From positions 14,538,932 through 14,602,931 of the forward strand of contig OZ020254.1 in NCBI GenBank assembly GCA_963971285.1: a stretch of 64,000 nt of DNA. The letters are read 5' to 3'. Origin of the DNA: Astropecten irregularis. Taxonomy: Eukaryota > Echinodermata > Asteroidea > Paxillosida > Astropectinidae. Of the stretch, positions 34,100 through 47,329 are shown one piece after another. Position 1 is the stretch's first letter. Every line of letters starts with the position of its first letter. Made by a program: the position numbers and the translations under genes. The notes beneath the pieces were generated by a model that ran no database searches, had not been told where the DNA came from, and saw only the letters and a program-made list of their open reading frames with translations.

Positions 34100-35700
34100 A
34101 GGTGACTTTGATTGCTCAATATTATGATAAATGATTTAACACCATCTGCTTGGCTGTCACTACAGGTACAAAACAGCTGCTTCTTTTCTTTCTCTGACGC
34201 CTGCCAATTTCGTGAGCAGTGATTGGTCAAACCAGGAGCACGTGCTTATATCTGGAGGCCAGTGCATCGATGGTCTTTTGAAGCCCGAGTATTGTTTACC
34301 TGTACCTTTTGTGATGAGCTGTGTGAATATTCGACTCCCATTACGAATCTTGCTTCTAAGCTATTGAAGCTTTGAAGTGAAAACATTGCCAAGTTCACCG
34401 TAGGACACGGACGAGAAGGTCAGCTAGAGGACAAGTAACAGAACTACGCATAATGATACTGCGCCTTCGGGGATAACCGGGTGATGATGAAAAAGGTTCA
34501 GGCACTCTCAGTGCAAATTAACATGACAACGCCCAGCATTGCCAAGGGTGTAATCTATCACTTCTGAGGAAATCTCAGCAGCCTTTGTTTTTAGTTCGGA
34601 CGCGGTGCACAACACAATTCATTGGAGCTTGTGATTGTTTCGCTATAGTGCTTCTTCAATTTAATGTTTCTTCTCCCCCCCCCCCCCCCCCCCCCCTCAC
34701 AAAAAAAACCAAATGTTGTCCTCCGACATAACGGTCATATTGGGTCATATATATCCAAACAAGCAAGTGCTTCATAGTTCAAGCAAACAGCAAAAGCATT
34801 TACTATAAAATAAACACATTTAGAATAAGCAAATGTATTGGAATTAATGAAAGGTTACTTTTACTGTTCAGGATCTACTTGTAGAAATGCTAGCAAGTAC
34901 TTATCGCCTGGGGTTGACTACACGGCTGAACAGCTAGCTTCAAACAATATGGCTCCGTATTGTTTTACATGAACAGCTACATGTGCATTTATATGAAGTG
35001 CAGTCTGTGGCACCGCGCTGTGTGGTAGTTCACCAAGGAGCGATTTGAATCAAGAATACGCCAAGACAAATTTATTTGGCCATCCACTTACAATTTTGTT
35101 CCTCAAAAAATAATGTGTTTGTACTTTGAATCTACGGTTCCTCCAATGACCATATCCCTTTTTTGTCTGATTAATATTAATGAACGCTGCCATTTTGTAG
35201 ACATTGATTACCCTGACCCATCCTTCGAAATGACTAGTAAATACTCATTATATATAGCAATTTACTTCATGGTACAGAAAAAGAGGCAAATGCTAATTGT
35301 TTCGCAGAATCTATAGAAAGGTGACAAGGTGGCAATACCTATATGTTAGTAAATGCTCTGCATTGCCTCTTTATTTAGTCATACAAGATCAGTACACATA
35401 GCCTATAATTGCTTCAAAGGTAGTATATAGAACAAGTTAATACTAAATTTAATTCATATCAACCATTATCCTATAAAAAGCATGACGCCCCAAAAGGATT
35501 GTTCCACAAATTCACACATTCTAACCTATGTATCACCATAGAGCTCAATCCAAGCCCCTTAGAGCTTCTTCATTGGTAATACACGATCATCAAAAATAAA
35601 ATGTGAGCTTACTTGCTTGCCAAAATCAAACCTGGTTTATCGGAATGCCACAACTATTATACTCTTGAGTAAGTATAGTGAAATTAGTTTGTTTTAGACA
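34100..35700. other. No gene recognised
   Basis: Possible distal 5' flank of CYP26. Contains a poly-C run (34675-34697). Open frames such as 35113-35316 have no supporting features. Confidence 0.5.
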
Positions 35701-35712
35701 ATTAATTATCAT

Positions 35713-35833
35713 GGACAAACAAAAGACAAACAGACAGACAAACAAACACCCCAACAAACAAACAAACAAACAAACACCCCAACAAACAAACAAACAAAAT
35801 GAACGAACAAAAACATATACAAACAAACAAAAC
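35713..35833. repeat. AAAC microsatellite
   Basis: Imperfect (ACAA)n runs with ACACCCCA and ACAGAC interruptions; it generates low-complexity ORFs on both strands. Confidence 0.9.
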
Positions 35834-38800
35834 ATTGGTCTGCTTTGCCTCGCCCAAACCTTGATACCTACCGTACTTTGAATTTGGTAATCTGGAAATG
35901 TCATACATGTACATTTCTTTATACATTTTGTTTTGTATCTTGTTCTTTTACATTTAACATACACTTTCAAAACTGGGTCAAATAATATTAAGTCTAAGTG
36001 ACGTTGATTACCTTGTGATGAACTTTATTGCGTTTCTTTGCAGTCATCATTCTTTAATCAATTAAGTGGCAATAATATGCAAACAAACCAACGTAAATTG
36101 CGTTCATACAAGATCTAAACATTAAAAAGAAACCATACCTTATCTTCCCAAACCAACAAGATCGCCTTGCCTCTAATTAAGGACATGTTTTAATATGATC
36201 GAAATGTGACGCCACTAACTAAAATTACATTTGCATCAATCTCTGCATCATTTAAGATTAATAATAGATCCTACTGGCAACAAGAAGGCACAGCATGACT
36301 CACTTCGGGAATTACAGCAGTATGCTTTTATTCGAACATTTTTGTTTCATGTTAACATTAGCTGAATATTAGTCAGTCAGATTGATTAAGTATTACCGAG
36401 CAGTCAGCATGAAATATTTGGCAGTTATGATTTAGACTACCTGATGGCCTATGGGAGCATGCGGCCCTCTGCGACCTATGTGGCCTAGATTCAATGAACC
36501 GCTTCTACGAATCAACAGATATTTCAGCTTTTATTTCACATTCTAGTGTCAGGTGGACATTTTTGAGTAATTAGTTTTTCCGTTGCATAGGATGCGTGAA
36601 TCACACAAAGTAAATGCATCAATTGAGGAGAATAAGTACCACGGGCGAAATTTCACTTTCCGTATCTCTGTTCAAGTCAAATATTACAAACTAAAGACGC
36701 ATTGTCGGGATTTTTTTAATCAGAACTGCCGATATATGTATTTAAATCAAACTTGATAGACTGAAAACTGATAGTAACGGATGGAAATAAAGCCAAGCGA
36801 CTTATTTAAAAGAATTTTATGTGCTAGATGTCTCACTTAGAAGAAGCTCAGCAAATCATTATTCATTATTATAGCTGAATCGACTTAAACAATATTGATA
36901 GGTACAGGCAGTGTGTTCAATTATGAGTATTTGAGTGGGTGTTTTGTTTGTCAAATTCTTCCCCATTGCAATTTAGCAGAACCAATTTATGGGCTCGGGG
37001 TTCACCACAAGTTGCCGTGTCACAATTGAAAGTTTTCTCTACCCAGTTGGACTGTATTTCATGAGGATAATTGGCATCGATCACATGACAGCTCCATTAA
37101 GTAGGTTAGTGCGTGTACACCCTGACCCTTAGGGGCATTTTCACTTTATTGTTGCGCAAAGGACTGCTACCGTCAATCACTATAGCAGCGTGGAAAGGGC
37201 AAGTCATGTATATGCAAGGAGACGATTTATTGCATTCATCATTATGCAAGTCAACAACTGACTGCTAACTTACGAAGGGGACAGATAATGACAGTATTAA
37301 ACGAAGGGGACACTCAATTAACGCACACCGCGCTCTCCTGGCCTGAAACATTATCTCCACAACCCAGAAAAGGGAGAAATTTCAGACCAATATTTAAGGC
37401 CTCCACCATAAAACGTATTGGACATTGCAAGATTTTTGTAGGTGTCGATTTTATTGTCAGTCACTATTAGAGAATTGTCCCTATTGTTTTGTAGAAGTAT
37501 GAACTTCATGGTATAAGGTTCACAGTAAGTTCAGAGCTGCTTCACGTCAGATATATTTTGATATTAATCTGTCACAGCAGCCAGCCTTTTTATCGACCTG
37601 TTGGACACGTCACCACTCATTATGTTAAACGTCCATGACATCTTATGTACAGCCAATAGCCATCGTTGATAACCATAATGCTTTTAAAACTACATACACG
37701 TGAAGCGTTGTGCGTTTTATTTATAAAGTGTGGCTATTATATGAGTAATTAAAGCTCAATTAAAAGAAAACTCAGCTTAATGAAATTCAAAATTATTACA
37801 TTATTCTCTAGTAGTATTCATCTCCTTAAAGTGTGTGTATAACGTTGGTAAAGGTGACAAAAGAGCACTCACACTTTGTCTAATGCCTCTGTGAAAATTT
37901 TAGCTCAGCCGGACATCTGAGTTCCGTATAAAAACAGCGAAAACCGGACTCAATTTTTCTAATAAAACATAAAATATTTCTGATCTTGCCAAGATGAAAA
38001 ATGTTTTTGCTGTTTGGTTTTACTCTACACCATTTCAGGCGGAAATATTATCTTCATATAACCTGAAAGTTGTACGTAAATCTGTGAACATTTGTGTTTT
38101 GGGTTTGTTTGTAATCATGCTTATTTTAGAAGCAAATTGCATAATTTGTCTACTTGTCTCATTTGTCTTATGTGATTTATTTCAGAGGTAAAATAGGAAT
38201 AAAAGTGAAAAGGGACAAGAAAACAATATCGATATGAATATGAATACACCAGCCATTGCAGGAATTGCTTGGCAATATTGGCGTGTTACGATATTGGTAG
38301 ACAGCAGGACGCCTAAGGCTTGAAACGATACACATGATGTCCAACTGATCAAACGGTAAACAGAGACTGGACTTGTGTGTAGTATTACCTGCATCTATTT
38401 ATTGAAATACTTACCATGACATGACCTGCAACCTTCCGAAGATAATTGGCCATCCATCAACTTTTGAATTCCCAAGTTAGCCCAATGCCTGACACATTCA
38501 GTGATGAGCGATGTATATGTTTGATTCAAAGACGACTTACAGATCCACTATACAGTCAATCACCCTAAACATCAAAACAAGATTACATATCTTACGCTAA
38601 TTATATTCTATTAACCTATCCAATCACGACTTCCATCACAGACTCCATTGTATGTCAAATAACACATGCAAATCAGCGTACCGGTAACATAAATACCTAC
38701 TCCATCTGCATCGAACGGCTGAAATACATAAAACAAATGAGCGTCGAGAGTGGGGGATTATCTACATGTAATTTAAAAGGCAATGTAATATGTCAAATAA

Positions 38801-41000
38801 ATATCAATGATAACAATCAAATAATTGTGTTCATCGTCGCATATTAATTTCCGGACACTTATTCACAATGCACCACTAAACCTAGGTGACATAAAAATAA
38901 TAACTTGGGAAGACGATTTCTTCACAGTAAAGTGAAAACATTTTGTTACTTTCAAAGAAAGCTATTTTTTACAACAGTGTCGAGTGACACATTTCCAAAA
39001 ATGTTTGACCAAAGTTCCATTTTGCAATTTGGGAAGGCCATAGTAAGATAGGCCTATACATTTGCCTGACCTTATCTCTGCGAAAGATTTTCTTTTGATA
39101 CTTCGTGTTTTGAAAAAATTAAATGTGAGGAAGTATTCAATATTTGTATAGAGAAATACAAGTTTATTATTTCCTTAAAAATAGGAAAAGAAATTATTTT
39201 CTTTTTTGGTCTATAAATATGAGAAACAGTCTGATTTGTGCTATTCACAATGTAGACGCCATGCTTTGCAAATGTGCATTGCATTTCCTTCATTAGGACA
39301 ATAGACGCATATGATATTTGGACTCTCGAGAATGTTAGTTATCAGATCCGGTATAGGTGATCAACAGTCATAACCAGCCAGTGGTAAAACACAAAGCATT
39401 TGTATCACGCTTACCATAACCGCCAACAATAACTTGTAGATTTTAGTTTAGCCCCCCACCCTGGGGGGAAAACAAGACCGTATATGCCCTAGTAGTAGCC
39501 TACTATTTGCCATAAACAAATAGATGAAAAGTACGAACTATTCGTATGGGTGTGTATTTGTATGGTTAGGCCCCCTGTTACATTTTGCATTTAAGCCAAA
39601 CGTCGGTTCTGCTGAAACTGGTGATTTTATCATTTCTATTTATTCATTTATTCTTTGCAATGGTAATCCTATTTAATACTTTTCAACAAAACACCCTACG
39701 CAACATGACATAATTACCGCAAATGCTAACAGTTATTGGACAACCCCCATTATTCGAAGCTTTCCAGCTTTGGCAGTCAGAAATCTATTATTGAGATCCT
39801 ACACGTGCCTTTCACTGACAGTGGTAAAAGCAGCATTTTTGTGGTTTAAGCACGTTCCAGCGACCTACGAGCACACGACCTGCATTCGACCCCAACAAAT
39901 GGCACAGACACACGCTGCTCTTACAATTTGACCGAAAAATGAACTTTGCGATACGTGTTATTGAAGTCAAAGAATGACACTTGGTACAAATACGCGGTAT
40001 TCAAACGAGAAACCCCCATGGGGTTGGAACAATCGAGAAGGATGTACTTTCAGACACACTGACTGCCTCTGCCATAGAATTACCAGGAACAAGTGCCCTG
40101 ACGTCATTTAACTACAAATTCAAGGCTGGTTGCATCGCTGACAGCAAACATACACATGTGTACATGTACAAGTTTCTATAGCTTTTTGTACGGCCCTACC
40201 GTTTACAGTGAAATGGGAAAATATGACAAGAATCACATTAAGAAAGGTGCGTATTTAGCACGCTATGAGGCCTACTAATTTTCCTGTCAGTAGCTAAGAT
40301 GTCGGAACAGGTTTTGTTTTTGTTTGGATTTTTCACTATTAGTCTTCTTTTTGCTACAAATTTTGTTTATTCCTAACCTTCCAAATCCTCTGCTTATCAG
40401 CTTAGGTATCTTATTAAAGCTTATAAGTTGAAGTAAATGAAAAGACTGAGTTTGTAAAAATTCTTAATTAATTAGGCACGTGGCATGCAGCCATTTGAAT
40501 TTTTAGTTAGTCAATTTCGTTTCAAGCATATCTCGGGAACGAAAAGTGCTACGATGATGATTCTTTTTATGAAAGCTTAATTACACCATGAACATCAGTA
40601 TGCTGAAAATTACTGTGACGTCATCATGACATCATCAAAAAGGTTGATTTTTATTTCTTAATGTGAACAGTGTCTGATCGGCACGAAACTTGCTAGTTGT
40701 GATGTCTGTGCTAGACCAAGACTGTCTTTGTTTGATTGAACTTTTTGGAAGAATAAAATAAAGCCCATAAAGCTTAATAAATTAAGCCGGAACATCTCTG
40801 TATTCGTCCACGAACACTTAAACATCTAGCTTATTTTGATTTGCTTTGATTTAATTTTAAGGACTAAAGATGTGCAAGTTAGTAAATACCGACCTGGTGA
40901 AAGGGAAGACAAACCCTAGACTTTTAGCTATATTAGCATATTAAGAACAACTTAAAAATAATTTCTGCCAAATTTAAACACTTATGGTCAAATAATAATC
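35834..41000. other. Long region without recognisable gene
   Basis: AT-rich intergenic DNA. A degraded dispersed repeat at about 37845-38125 is like 165-350. A TGACGTCATCATGACATCAT block occurs at about 40616-40635. Open frames (38182-38394, 39072-39293, 39981-40181) lack motifs, splice support or compositional contrast. Confidence 0.5.
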
Positions 41001-41019
41001 ATGTTAGAAAGGGTCCCAG

Positions 41020-41520
41020 TTCGACGCGTCTGATCGGTCTTTCCATTAGGGCCGCGCGGCCATAATAAATGTGAGCTCGCCGCTCTTCAGTTCAACGTTA
41101 CTGTGATGGATACAGCAGACTAGCGTTCCTACTTTACCTGGATGTATACGAACGCCATACGCGTGGAACTGGGGAAGTAAGTGTATAGCACCATACATAT
41201 TCTGTCAGACCGCATCGGGTGCTCAAATAGGGCACATATTCCTATCTAGGAAAGGAATCCCGCTTTGTTCCAACAATGGACTGTTTACATCTTGATTGCC
41301 AGCAGTTTTTGCAAATCAAGCTTGTCGCGTGAATTTTGTTTCCTTCCCGCTCTAGCTCTACTTGAGTCCCATATACGTCATCGTAAGGCGGCTTGGTTGA
41401 AAATATGGCGGCATCCAGTGCCGGAGATGGAAGCAGACGTCGATGGTCTCAAAACATTGAATACCTTCATTAGTTCTTCAACTTCTTTTAACTTACTACC
41501 AGTAAGTTAAAAGTCGGGTT
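41020..41520 (+). other. GC-richer block, possible promoter-like or repeat sequence
   Basis: Contains the palindrome GGCCGCGCGGCC (about 41050-41061), an AAATATGGCGGC YY1-like motif (about 41400) and a perfect 13-bp-arm hairpin CTTTTAACTTACT/AGTAAGTTAAAAG (41487-41515). The open frame at 41265-41510 ends inside the hairpin and is not recognised. Confidence 0.25.
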
Positions 41521-41782
41521 TGTATTCCCGTTAACTTTGGAAGCTAGAGGGGTCACCATGGACATTGCCCTGTCATGCCGCGGTCGCACAGTGGTATAAA
41601 CGAGGCCACGCGTTTTAAACGCCTTACAAACTTTACCGGAAGCAGGAATATTCATGGGGGGGGTGTTCAGGCTGTACGCAAACCAATCATATCGCGCGCT
41701 ACCAATAATAAAGTTACTACTCTCAGTAAACATAATATCAAGTACTGCAGCATGTAGGCTATATGTTTTATTTCATAATTAA

Positions 41783-41963
41783 TGGTACCGGCCCGATGGG
41801 TAATATTACTGTGACATTTTAATGATGCTACAGCAAGGTACCCTCATAAGTGACAAACATAATGTGGAATGCGTACAGAGGGTTGGGACCACTGCGTACG
41901 CCATGCATAGGGAGTCTGAAAAGTTGGCATTTCGTGCGTATACGTACTTTATGGACGGCCCCA
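41783..41963. mobile_element. Partial copy of the GTCCATAAAGTACG MITE
   Basis: TTTAATGATGCTACAGCAAG, ACCACTGCGTACGCCATGC and ACGTACTTTATGGACGG match the right two-thirds of the element at 10368-10642; the left end is missing. Confidence 0.7.
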
Positions 41964-42032
41964 TATAGCATGCAGAGTGACACGAGTCTACAGTAATATT
42001 TCCCGAGGATCTACTACTAGTGGCTCAACTAT

Positions 42033-44276
42033 AAGCCCTTTCACACTACATACAGTGCCTTTACAGGCCTGTCGAAATTTACTGCTCCGACCCCGATGTA
42101 AACTCTTCCAAATTTCGACACGTTCACACTACACAACCCAACATTGGCTGCAGTAGCGGAACTATGCGGAAAAGCCGGCGAAACACTGCCCGAAGGCAGT
42201 CAAAAGTTTCGGATGCTTTTCAGAATCGGTAATCGGATGAAATGAAAAATTTGGATGAAATTACGCAAACCTAACACACGCTCTACGGCTGTTTTATGCA
42301 TACGGCTGTTTTGTGAGGGGATTCAGAACTGTGGAATAGCATTCAAATAGAAAAACATGTTAGAAATGAATTAGCATTGGGAAACTGCATCCAAATCGGA
42401 AACATGTTCGATTTAAAAAAAGAAGAAGATTGGATTCGCAAAAATATCCGAAACTTGAAGATGTTCGGTCGTCATATTTGATTAGGTTTTTGGAATTGCA
42501 TCAGAGTCATAAAAATATAATAGAGTTTTCAAAACATTGGGTTTAAAAACATGTAGCTTCTGAAAAATACATCCGATTCCATGTAATGTGTTCCAATCTT
42601 TTTTACCCGATTTCTGCTTCGTAAAAAGCCAAGTACACGCAGAAAAGTCGGCGATCGCTACGTCCTCATCTACTTATGTGTAGATCTCAGTATGTGCCGA
42701 CTAGTCTTGGATCACGACGTTGTTTTTACCCTGTTGTTACAGGATCACCTGTACATACACGTATATACATAAAGAGCTTTATAGACGGCCCCATAGATAC
42801 TTGATCTGACTGACTTTAGATTTCTCTACAGCAATTTCTCTACCTCTTCCTCACTCCATAACGGTCTCTTGTCAGCTTTAGATGTCAAAAAGGAACTGTG
42901 ATTTCCCAAAGAAGTGTACACTGTACCGTGCATGTGCGTGGCTATTTCTGTGCATGTTGTCACGTGGACAGCGTGCACTTTCGAGGCACAACGTTGAGTG
43001 TCCCACAATTTGTTTATTCTATGCCAAACTACCCGCATGTCACGTCACCAAAACACGTGTCAAAATTGTCTACGCGAGTCGAGCGCTCTCAACCCACCTC
43101 CTGAGCAGGGTTGGTTTCAACCTGGGTCAAGCGGTTGGTTACATCCCAGGTCGAGCGCACTCAACTCACCTCCAGAGGAGGGTTGGTTTCATCCTGGGTC
43201 AAGTGCTCTCAACCCACCCCCTGAACAGGGTTGGTTTCAACCAGGATCGAGCACTCTCAACCCACCTCCGGAGGAGGGTTGGTTTCGTCCTTGGTCTAGC
43301 GCTTTCAACCCACCTCCCGAGCAGGGTTGGTTTCAACCTGGGTCAAGCGGTTGGTTTCATCCCAGGTCGAGCGCTCTCAACCCACCTCCCGAGCAGGGTT
43401 GGTTTCAACCTGGGTCAAGCAGTTGGTTTCATCCCAGGTCGAGCGCTCTCAACCCACCTCCCGAGCAGGGTTGGTTTCAACCTGGGTCGAGCAGTAAGTT
43501 TCAACCCAGGTCAAGCGCTCTCAACTCACCTCCAGAGGAGGGTTGGTTTCATCCTGGGTCGAGCGCTCTCAACCCACCTCCTGAGCAGGGTTGGTTTCAA
43601 TCCGGGTCAAGCAGTTGGTTTCAACTCAGATCAAGAGCTCTCAACCCACCTCCGGAGGAAGGTTGATTTCGTCCTGGGTCTAACACTCTCTGTCCACCTC
43701 CCGAGCAGGGTTGGTTTCAACCTGGGTCAAGTGGTTGGTTTCAACCCAGGTCGAGCACTCTCAACCCACCTCCGGGGGAGGGTTGGTTTCGTCCTTGGTC
43801 TAGCGCTTTCAACCCACCTCCCGAGCAGGGTTGGTTTCAACCTTGGTCAAGCGGTTGGTTTCATCCCAGGTCGAGCGCTCTCAACCCACCTCCCGAGCAG
43901 GGTTGGTTTCAATCCGGGTCGAGCAGTAAGTTTCAACCCAGGTCAAGCGCTCTCAACTCACCTCCAGAGGAGGGTTGGTTTCATCCTGGGTCGAGCGCTC
44001 TCAACCCACCTCCTGAGCAGGGTTGGTTTCAATCCGGGTCAAGCAGTTGGTTTCAACTCAGATCAAGCACTCTCAACCCACCTCCGGAGGAAGGTTGGTT
44101 TCGTCCTGGGTCTAACGCTCTCTGTCCACCTCCCGAGCAGGGTTGGTTTCAACCTGGGTCAAGCGGTTGGTTGCATCCCAGGTCGAGCGCTCTCTCAACC
44201 CACCTCCGGAGGAAGGCTGTTGGGTCGAGCCCTCTGCACGGGTCGACGTCGTGTTGTAATCTTGTAGTGTGAAAAT
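42033..44276. mobile_element. TIR element enclosing a minisatellite
   Basis: Left end TAAGCCCTTTCACACTACA; the right end near 44263-44276 is TTGTAGTGTGAAAAT, the inverted counterpart. These ends resemble the element at 28003-28976. A fragment shared with 10040-10095 (AAAAGTTTCGGATGCTTTTC) lies at about 42200-42246. The right half is filled by tandem repeats. Confidence 0.55.
43078..44225. repeat. 24/48/72-bp minisatellite
   Basis: Units of 48 bp (core CTCAACCCACCTCC then GAGCAGGGTTGGTTTCAACC) alternate with an extra 24-bp piece (AGCGGTTGGTTTC, CCCAGGTC), giving 72-bp repeats. The CAACCC..CTCCGGAG..GGGTTG version is an 11/12 palindrome. Several frames remain open throughout, including a 461-codon run from 42882, but the sequence is repeat-driven. 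Confidence 0.9.
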
Positions 44277-44505
44277 AATGGTCAGTCACTGGTACAACCC
44301 AGAGATTGTTTTCTAGTTGTTGTTTTTTTGTAGGCTTAAAGTGACCAGGAAGGGTTGGGGTAGGCAAGTGTGGTCAGGGATCTGGGTTTGCAAGATCAAA
44401 GGTGGACAACAACAAAGGCATGAAGATGCATGGTGGAGAAACAGACTCCTCGATTGTTGGTAGCAACAACGATGATAGAGTCCTATAAAGCAAAACAAAC
44501 TGTAA

Positions 44506-44850
44506 ACAATTATTGAAAAGTGAACAAAGAAAAATTTGCTGGAGCGGGATTCGAATCGGCGACCTCCTGAATACCGTACAGGCGCTCTACCAACTGAGCT
44601 ATTCAGCCCTTCATTGGTGGTGACCCCAATAGTCAATTATCTTTGTTCGTTTGGCAGTCAGAAGCCATGAAACCACGCACATACCGCCATGCCCCAGGGA
44701 TCGTTTCAATGATACACGCAGCAAGCTGCAACCTGGGAACGGTACATGGGGGATCACTCAAAGAGGATACGGCTTTTTAATTAATATAATCATCAAATAA
44801 CCACAAGGGAAACTGACTGAATTTAAACTCATTGAAAAGTGAACAATTAT
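44506..44850 (-). mobile_element. tRNA-derived SINE with a second SINE tail
   Basis: tRNA part 44537-44609 in reverse, then the leader (GGTGGTGACCCCAATAGTC, AAGCCATGAAACCACGCAC), then after GGATACGGCTTTTTAATTAA another SINE tail (AAATAACCACAAGGGAAACT). The same junction occurs at 61761-61830, so this composite arrangement is a family feature. Confidence 0.85.
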
Positions 44851-45048
44851 GAGTTAATCTGTGAACAAGCCCAAGGACTAACCGATAACAACATGATAAA
44901 ATGTAATAAACAAAGAAAGTTAGGACTTACAAACTATTTGGAACTGGTATAGCAAAACCAAGTAACAACTAGTAAGCCAAGCACCACTTTAGACATAAGA
45001 CACTGAGTGCTGCCGTTACTTCCGCATTTGAGAGATGTAATAGCGCCC

Positions 45049-45064
45049 TCTGGCGGTATAGTGT
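45049..45064. promoter_or_regulatory. CTCF-like motif
   Basis: GCGCCCTCTGGCGG fits 13 of 14 positions of the reverse-complement CTCF core (GCGCCMYCTRSTGG). Similar strings also occur inside animal repeats, so function is uncertain. Confidence 0.3.
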
Positions 45065-45294
45065 AGAGACCTACTGTTGGAAACTCTGCATCCCCCCCAG
45101 TCTGAGGAGCTAAACATAGTTCAACGGACTAGTTATTCAGTTTACCGGCCAGTCTCAGGTTCATAGCCTGGGAGGCCATCATACGCAACAAGCGCGTGGA
45201 GTGTGATCCGTCAGCTGGGGCTCCGGGACGGCAACTGGCAGGGCATCCGGGGCATCCCGGTGATTGGGGCCGTCGTCAGCCATGGTTGGGCCCA

Positions 45295-47183
45295 TCACTC
45301 CCAGCGATGCCAGCCCACTGGTAGGTATGCTTCGAGGCGCAGCCGCCATAGGTTGCACAGTGGCTTGGGTTTCTGCTGGTAGGTTGAGATGAGGCCGCAG
45401 GCTGCCAAGTAATGGAGGGGGTAGCTAGTGTAAAGGCTCGGAGTTGCGTAATGTGAGCCGCCCGGATCCATGGACCTTGGTAGGGTGGGCACCCTGTTGA
45501 TTCTGGATGAAGACTCTCTCACCGATCGCCAATGGTCGGAGGGGGCGTGAGTGAGCCTGAAGAGATCTGTGGTGCCAACCATCCGTGTTTGGAGAACATG
45601 CTCCCTCGCTGCCCATGCCTGCCTGGCCTGGCCAGAGGGGGAGGATGTTGGGATTGGAGAATTTCTCCAGTCAGTTAAACGAAGGAGAAGGTGTCTCGTA
45701 ACGGTGAAAGGTTGCAGTCTGAATCGGGTGTGTTACGCAGCTGTAACATCGCATGCATGAAGCAGTCATGGTCGAGGCTGCACGTTGGGCCAATGTTGGA
45801 CCTCAGGAGTCTTTTCGCTGTCAACCGCGACCACTGCTCTGCCATTCGACTGATGGAAACTAACAGAAGACAGGCGATGTCTGACCCCCCATAGGCGGAG
45901 GAAGTCTTGTGTGTGACTAGCAGTAAATTCTGGGCCGCCATCGCTGGAGATCTCCTCTGGAACACCAAACATGGTAAAGTATGAACGGAGATGGCGGACA
46001 AGGCCGGCGGATCCACCAAGGCTCGTGCCTGCTGTTGAGGTTTATACCTCCACCCATCCTGACAAGTGGTACCCTACGGGGCACCCTCCGTGATCAAAGA
46101 AGTCAGCAAAAACCGTCTCAAATGGGGATGATGGTGGTGGTGATGGTAGCGGTGGTGTGGCAGCTTGTGAAGGAGCATTCCGGTTGCAATCGGTGCACCC
46201 CTGTCAGGTATTACGGATGTCCTTTGACATTCCCGACCAGTACACAATGGCGCGGGCACGCTGTTCCACTTTGGATCTTCCCTGGTGGGCGGCGTAGAGA
46301 GTCTGTAAGACACGGCGGCGAAATGACGGGGGGACCACCACACGGTCCTGATATAGTAGGATGCCCTCAAGGGTGTAGATGGACTCGGCAATGGGCCCGA
46401 GGTTGGCAATGGCGGGGTCGTCACGATCAGGTGGTTGGGACCCCTGCTCAATCAGCTGCCGGAAGGTGGCCGAGTGATGCATCCGCCATCGTCTCCTGTG
46501 CGATGAGCGGCCATGAGATCAAGCCGAGCTCCGCTGCAGATCGAGGCCACCAGAGCCGATTATACGATGTCGGGGCTGCTTGAAAAAGTCAGTGGACAGT
46601 CGTTCACTATTAAGCCTGACGGACTGCGTGTCTGGACGCTGCATCAGCAGCATGGTTACTTCTACCGGGCATGTGCTCGATGGCAAACCGCCATGGGAGG
46701 GTGCGCTGCTTGAGCCGGAACAGGCGTGAATTGGATATCTTATCCAGCGTGCGGTCACCGAAGATCTTCACAAGCAGCTTGTGGTTGGTTACCACGATGA
46801 GATCGTCGCAGCCTTGGGTGAAATATCGTGACTGTTTGAGGCCCCAGGCCACAGCCAGGGCTTCCCCCACAATGGCTGCAAAGCATTGCGATGGCACCAG
46901 GTCACCGGCTCGCCGGATGCCACGCGTTCTATGATGCCGAGGGCTTCGTATTTAATGGAGGAGGTCGTCATGTACCTGATGTTGCCAGTGCAGGGGGATG
47001 TTAGCCGGGGTGTGGCAGGCCTTGGGAGACGCTGTTGGATCCATATGTATCTCAACTGGGGGTCCCTCCATGCATGGCAATTCTCGATGGGGGCAGGTGT
47101 TGAACGTCGAAGAGCCGTATCTGTCAAGCAGCCACGCTTTCATTCGCTTGTTGAATTTTATGGCGCTGTCACGTGACACATGA
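45295..47183 (-). mobile_element. Decayed Gypsy-type (Ty3/Metaviridae) pol
   Basis: Read on the minus strand: start of the reverse transcriptase region (about 47179-46890; CPHRELPCMEGPPVEIHMDP, IERVASGEPVTWCH); RNase H (about 46880-46610; VGEALAVAWGLKQ, IVVTNHKLL, FRLKQRTLPWRF, HMPGRSNHAADAASRH); integrase zinc-binding part (46482-46190; RRVLQTLYAAHQGRSK, then QGCTDC); integrase core (about 46120-45770; EISSDGGPEF with its Asp); and a C-terminal piece (LAIGERVFIQNQQGAHPTKV, about 45540-45480). It has stops and frameshifts, the RT catalytic centre is absent, and no LTRs were identified. A dead copy. Confidence 0.85.
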
Positions 47184-47329
47184 TGACATCATTGCAATTT
47201 TTCAATATAACACTTCACAACATAATCACATGCCAAGTTTCAACTTAATCGGACCTAGGGTTTAATAATTGGTGCATAAAGTTTGCCCCTTTTAGGCCAT
47301 GTCATGTGACACATGATGATGTCATGATG

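Noticed and set aside
42882-44267. 461-codon open frame on the plus strand
   Set aside because: About 1.1 kb of it is the 48/72-bp minisatellite, open in two frames; the non-repeat ends have no recognisable domain and it lies inside a TIR element.
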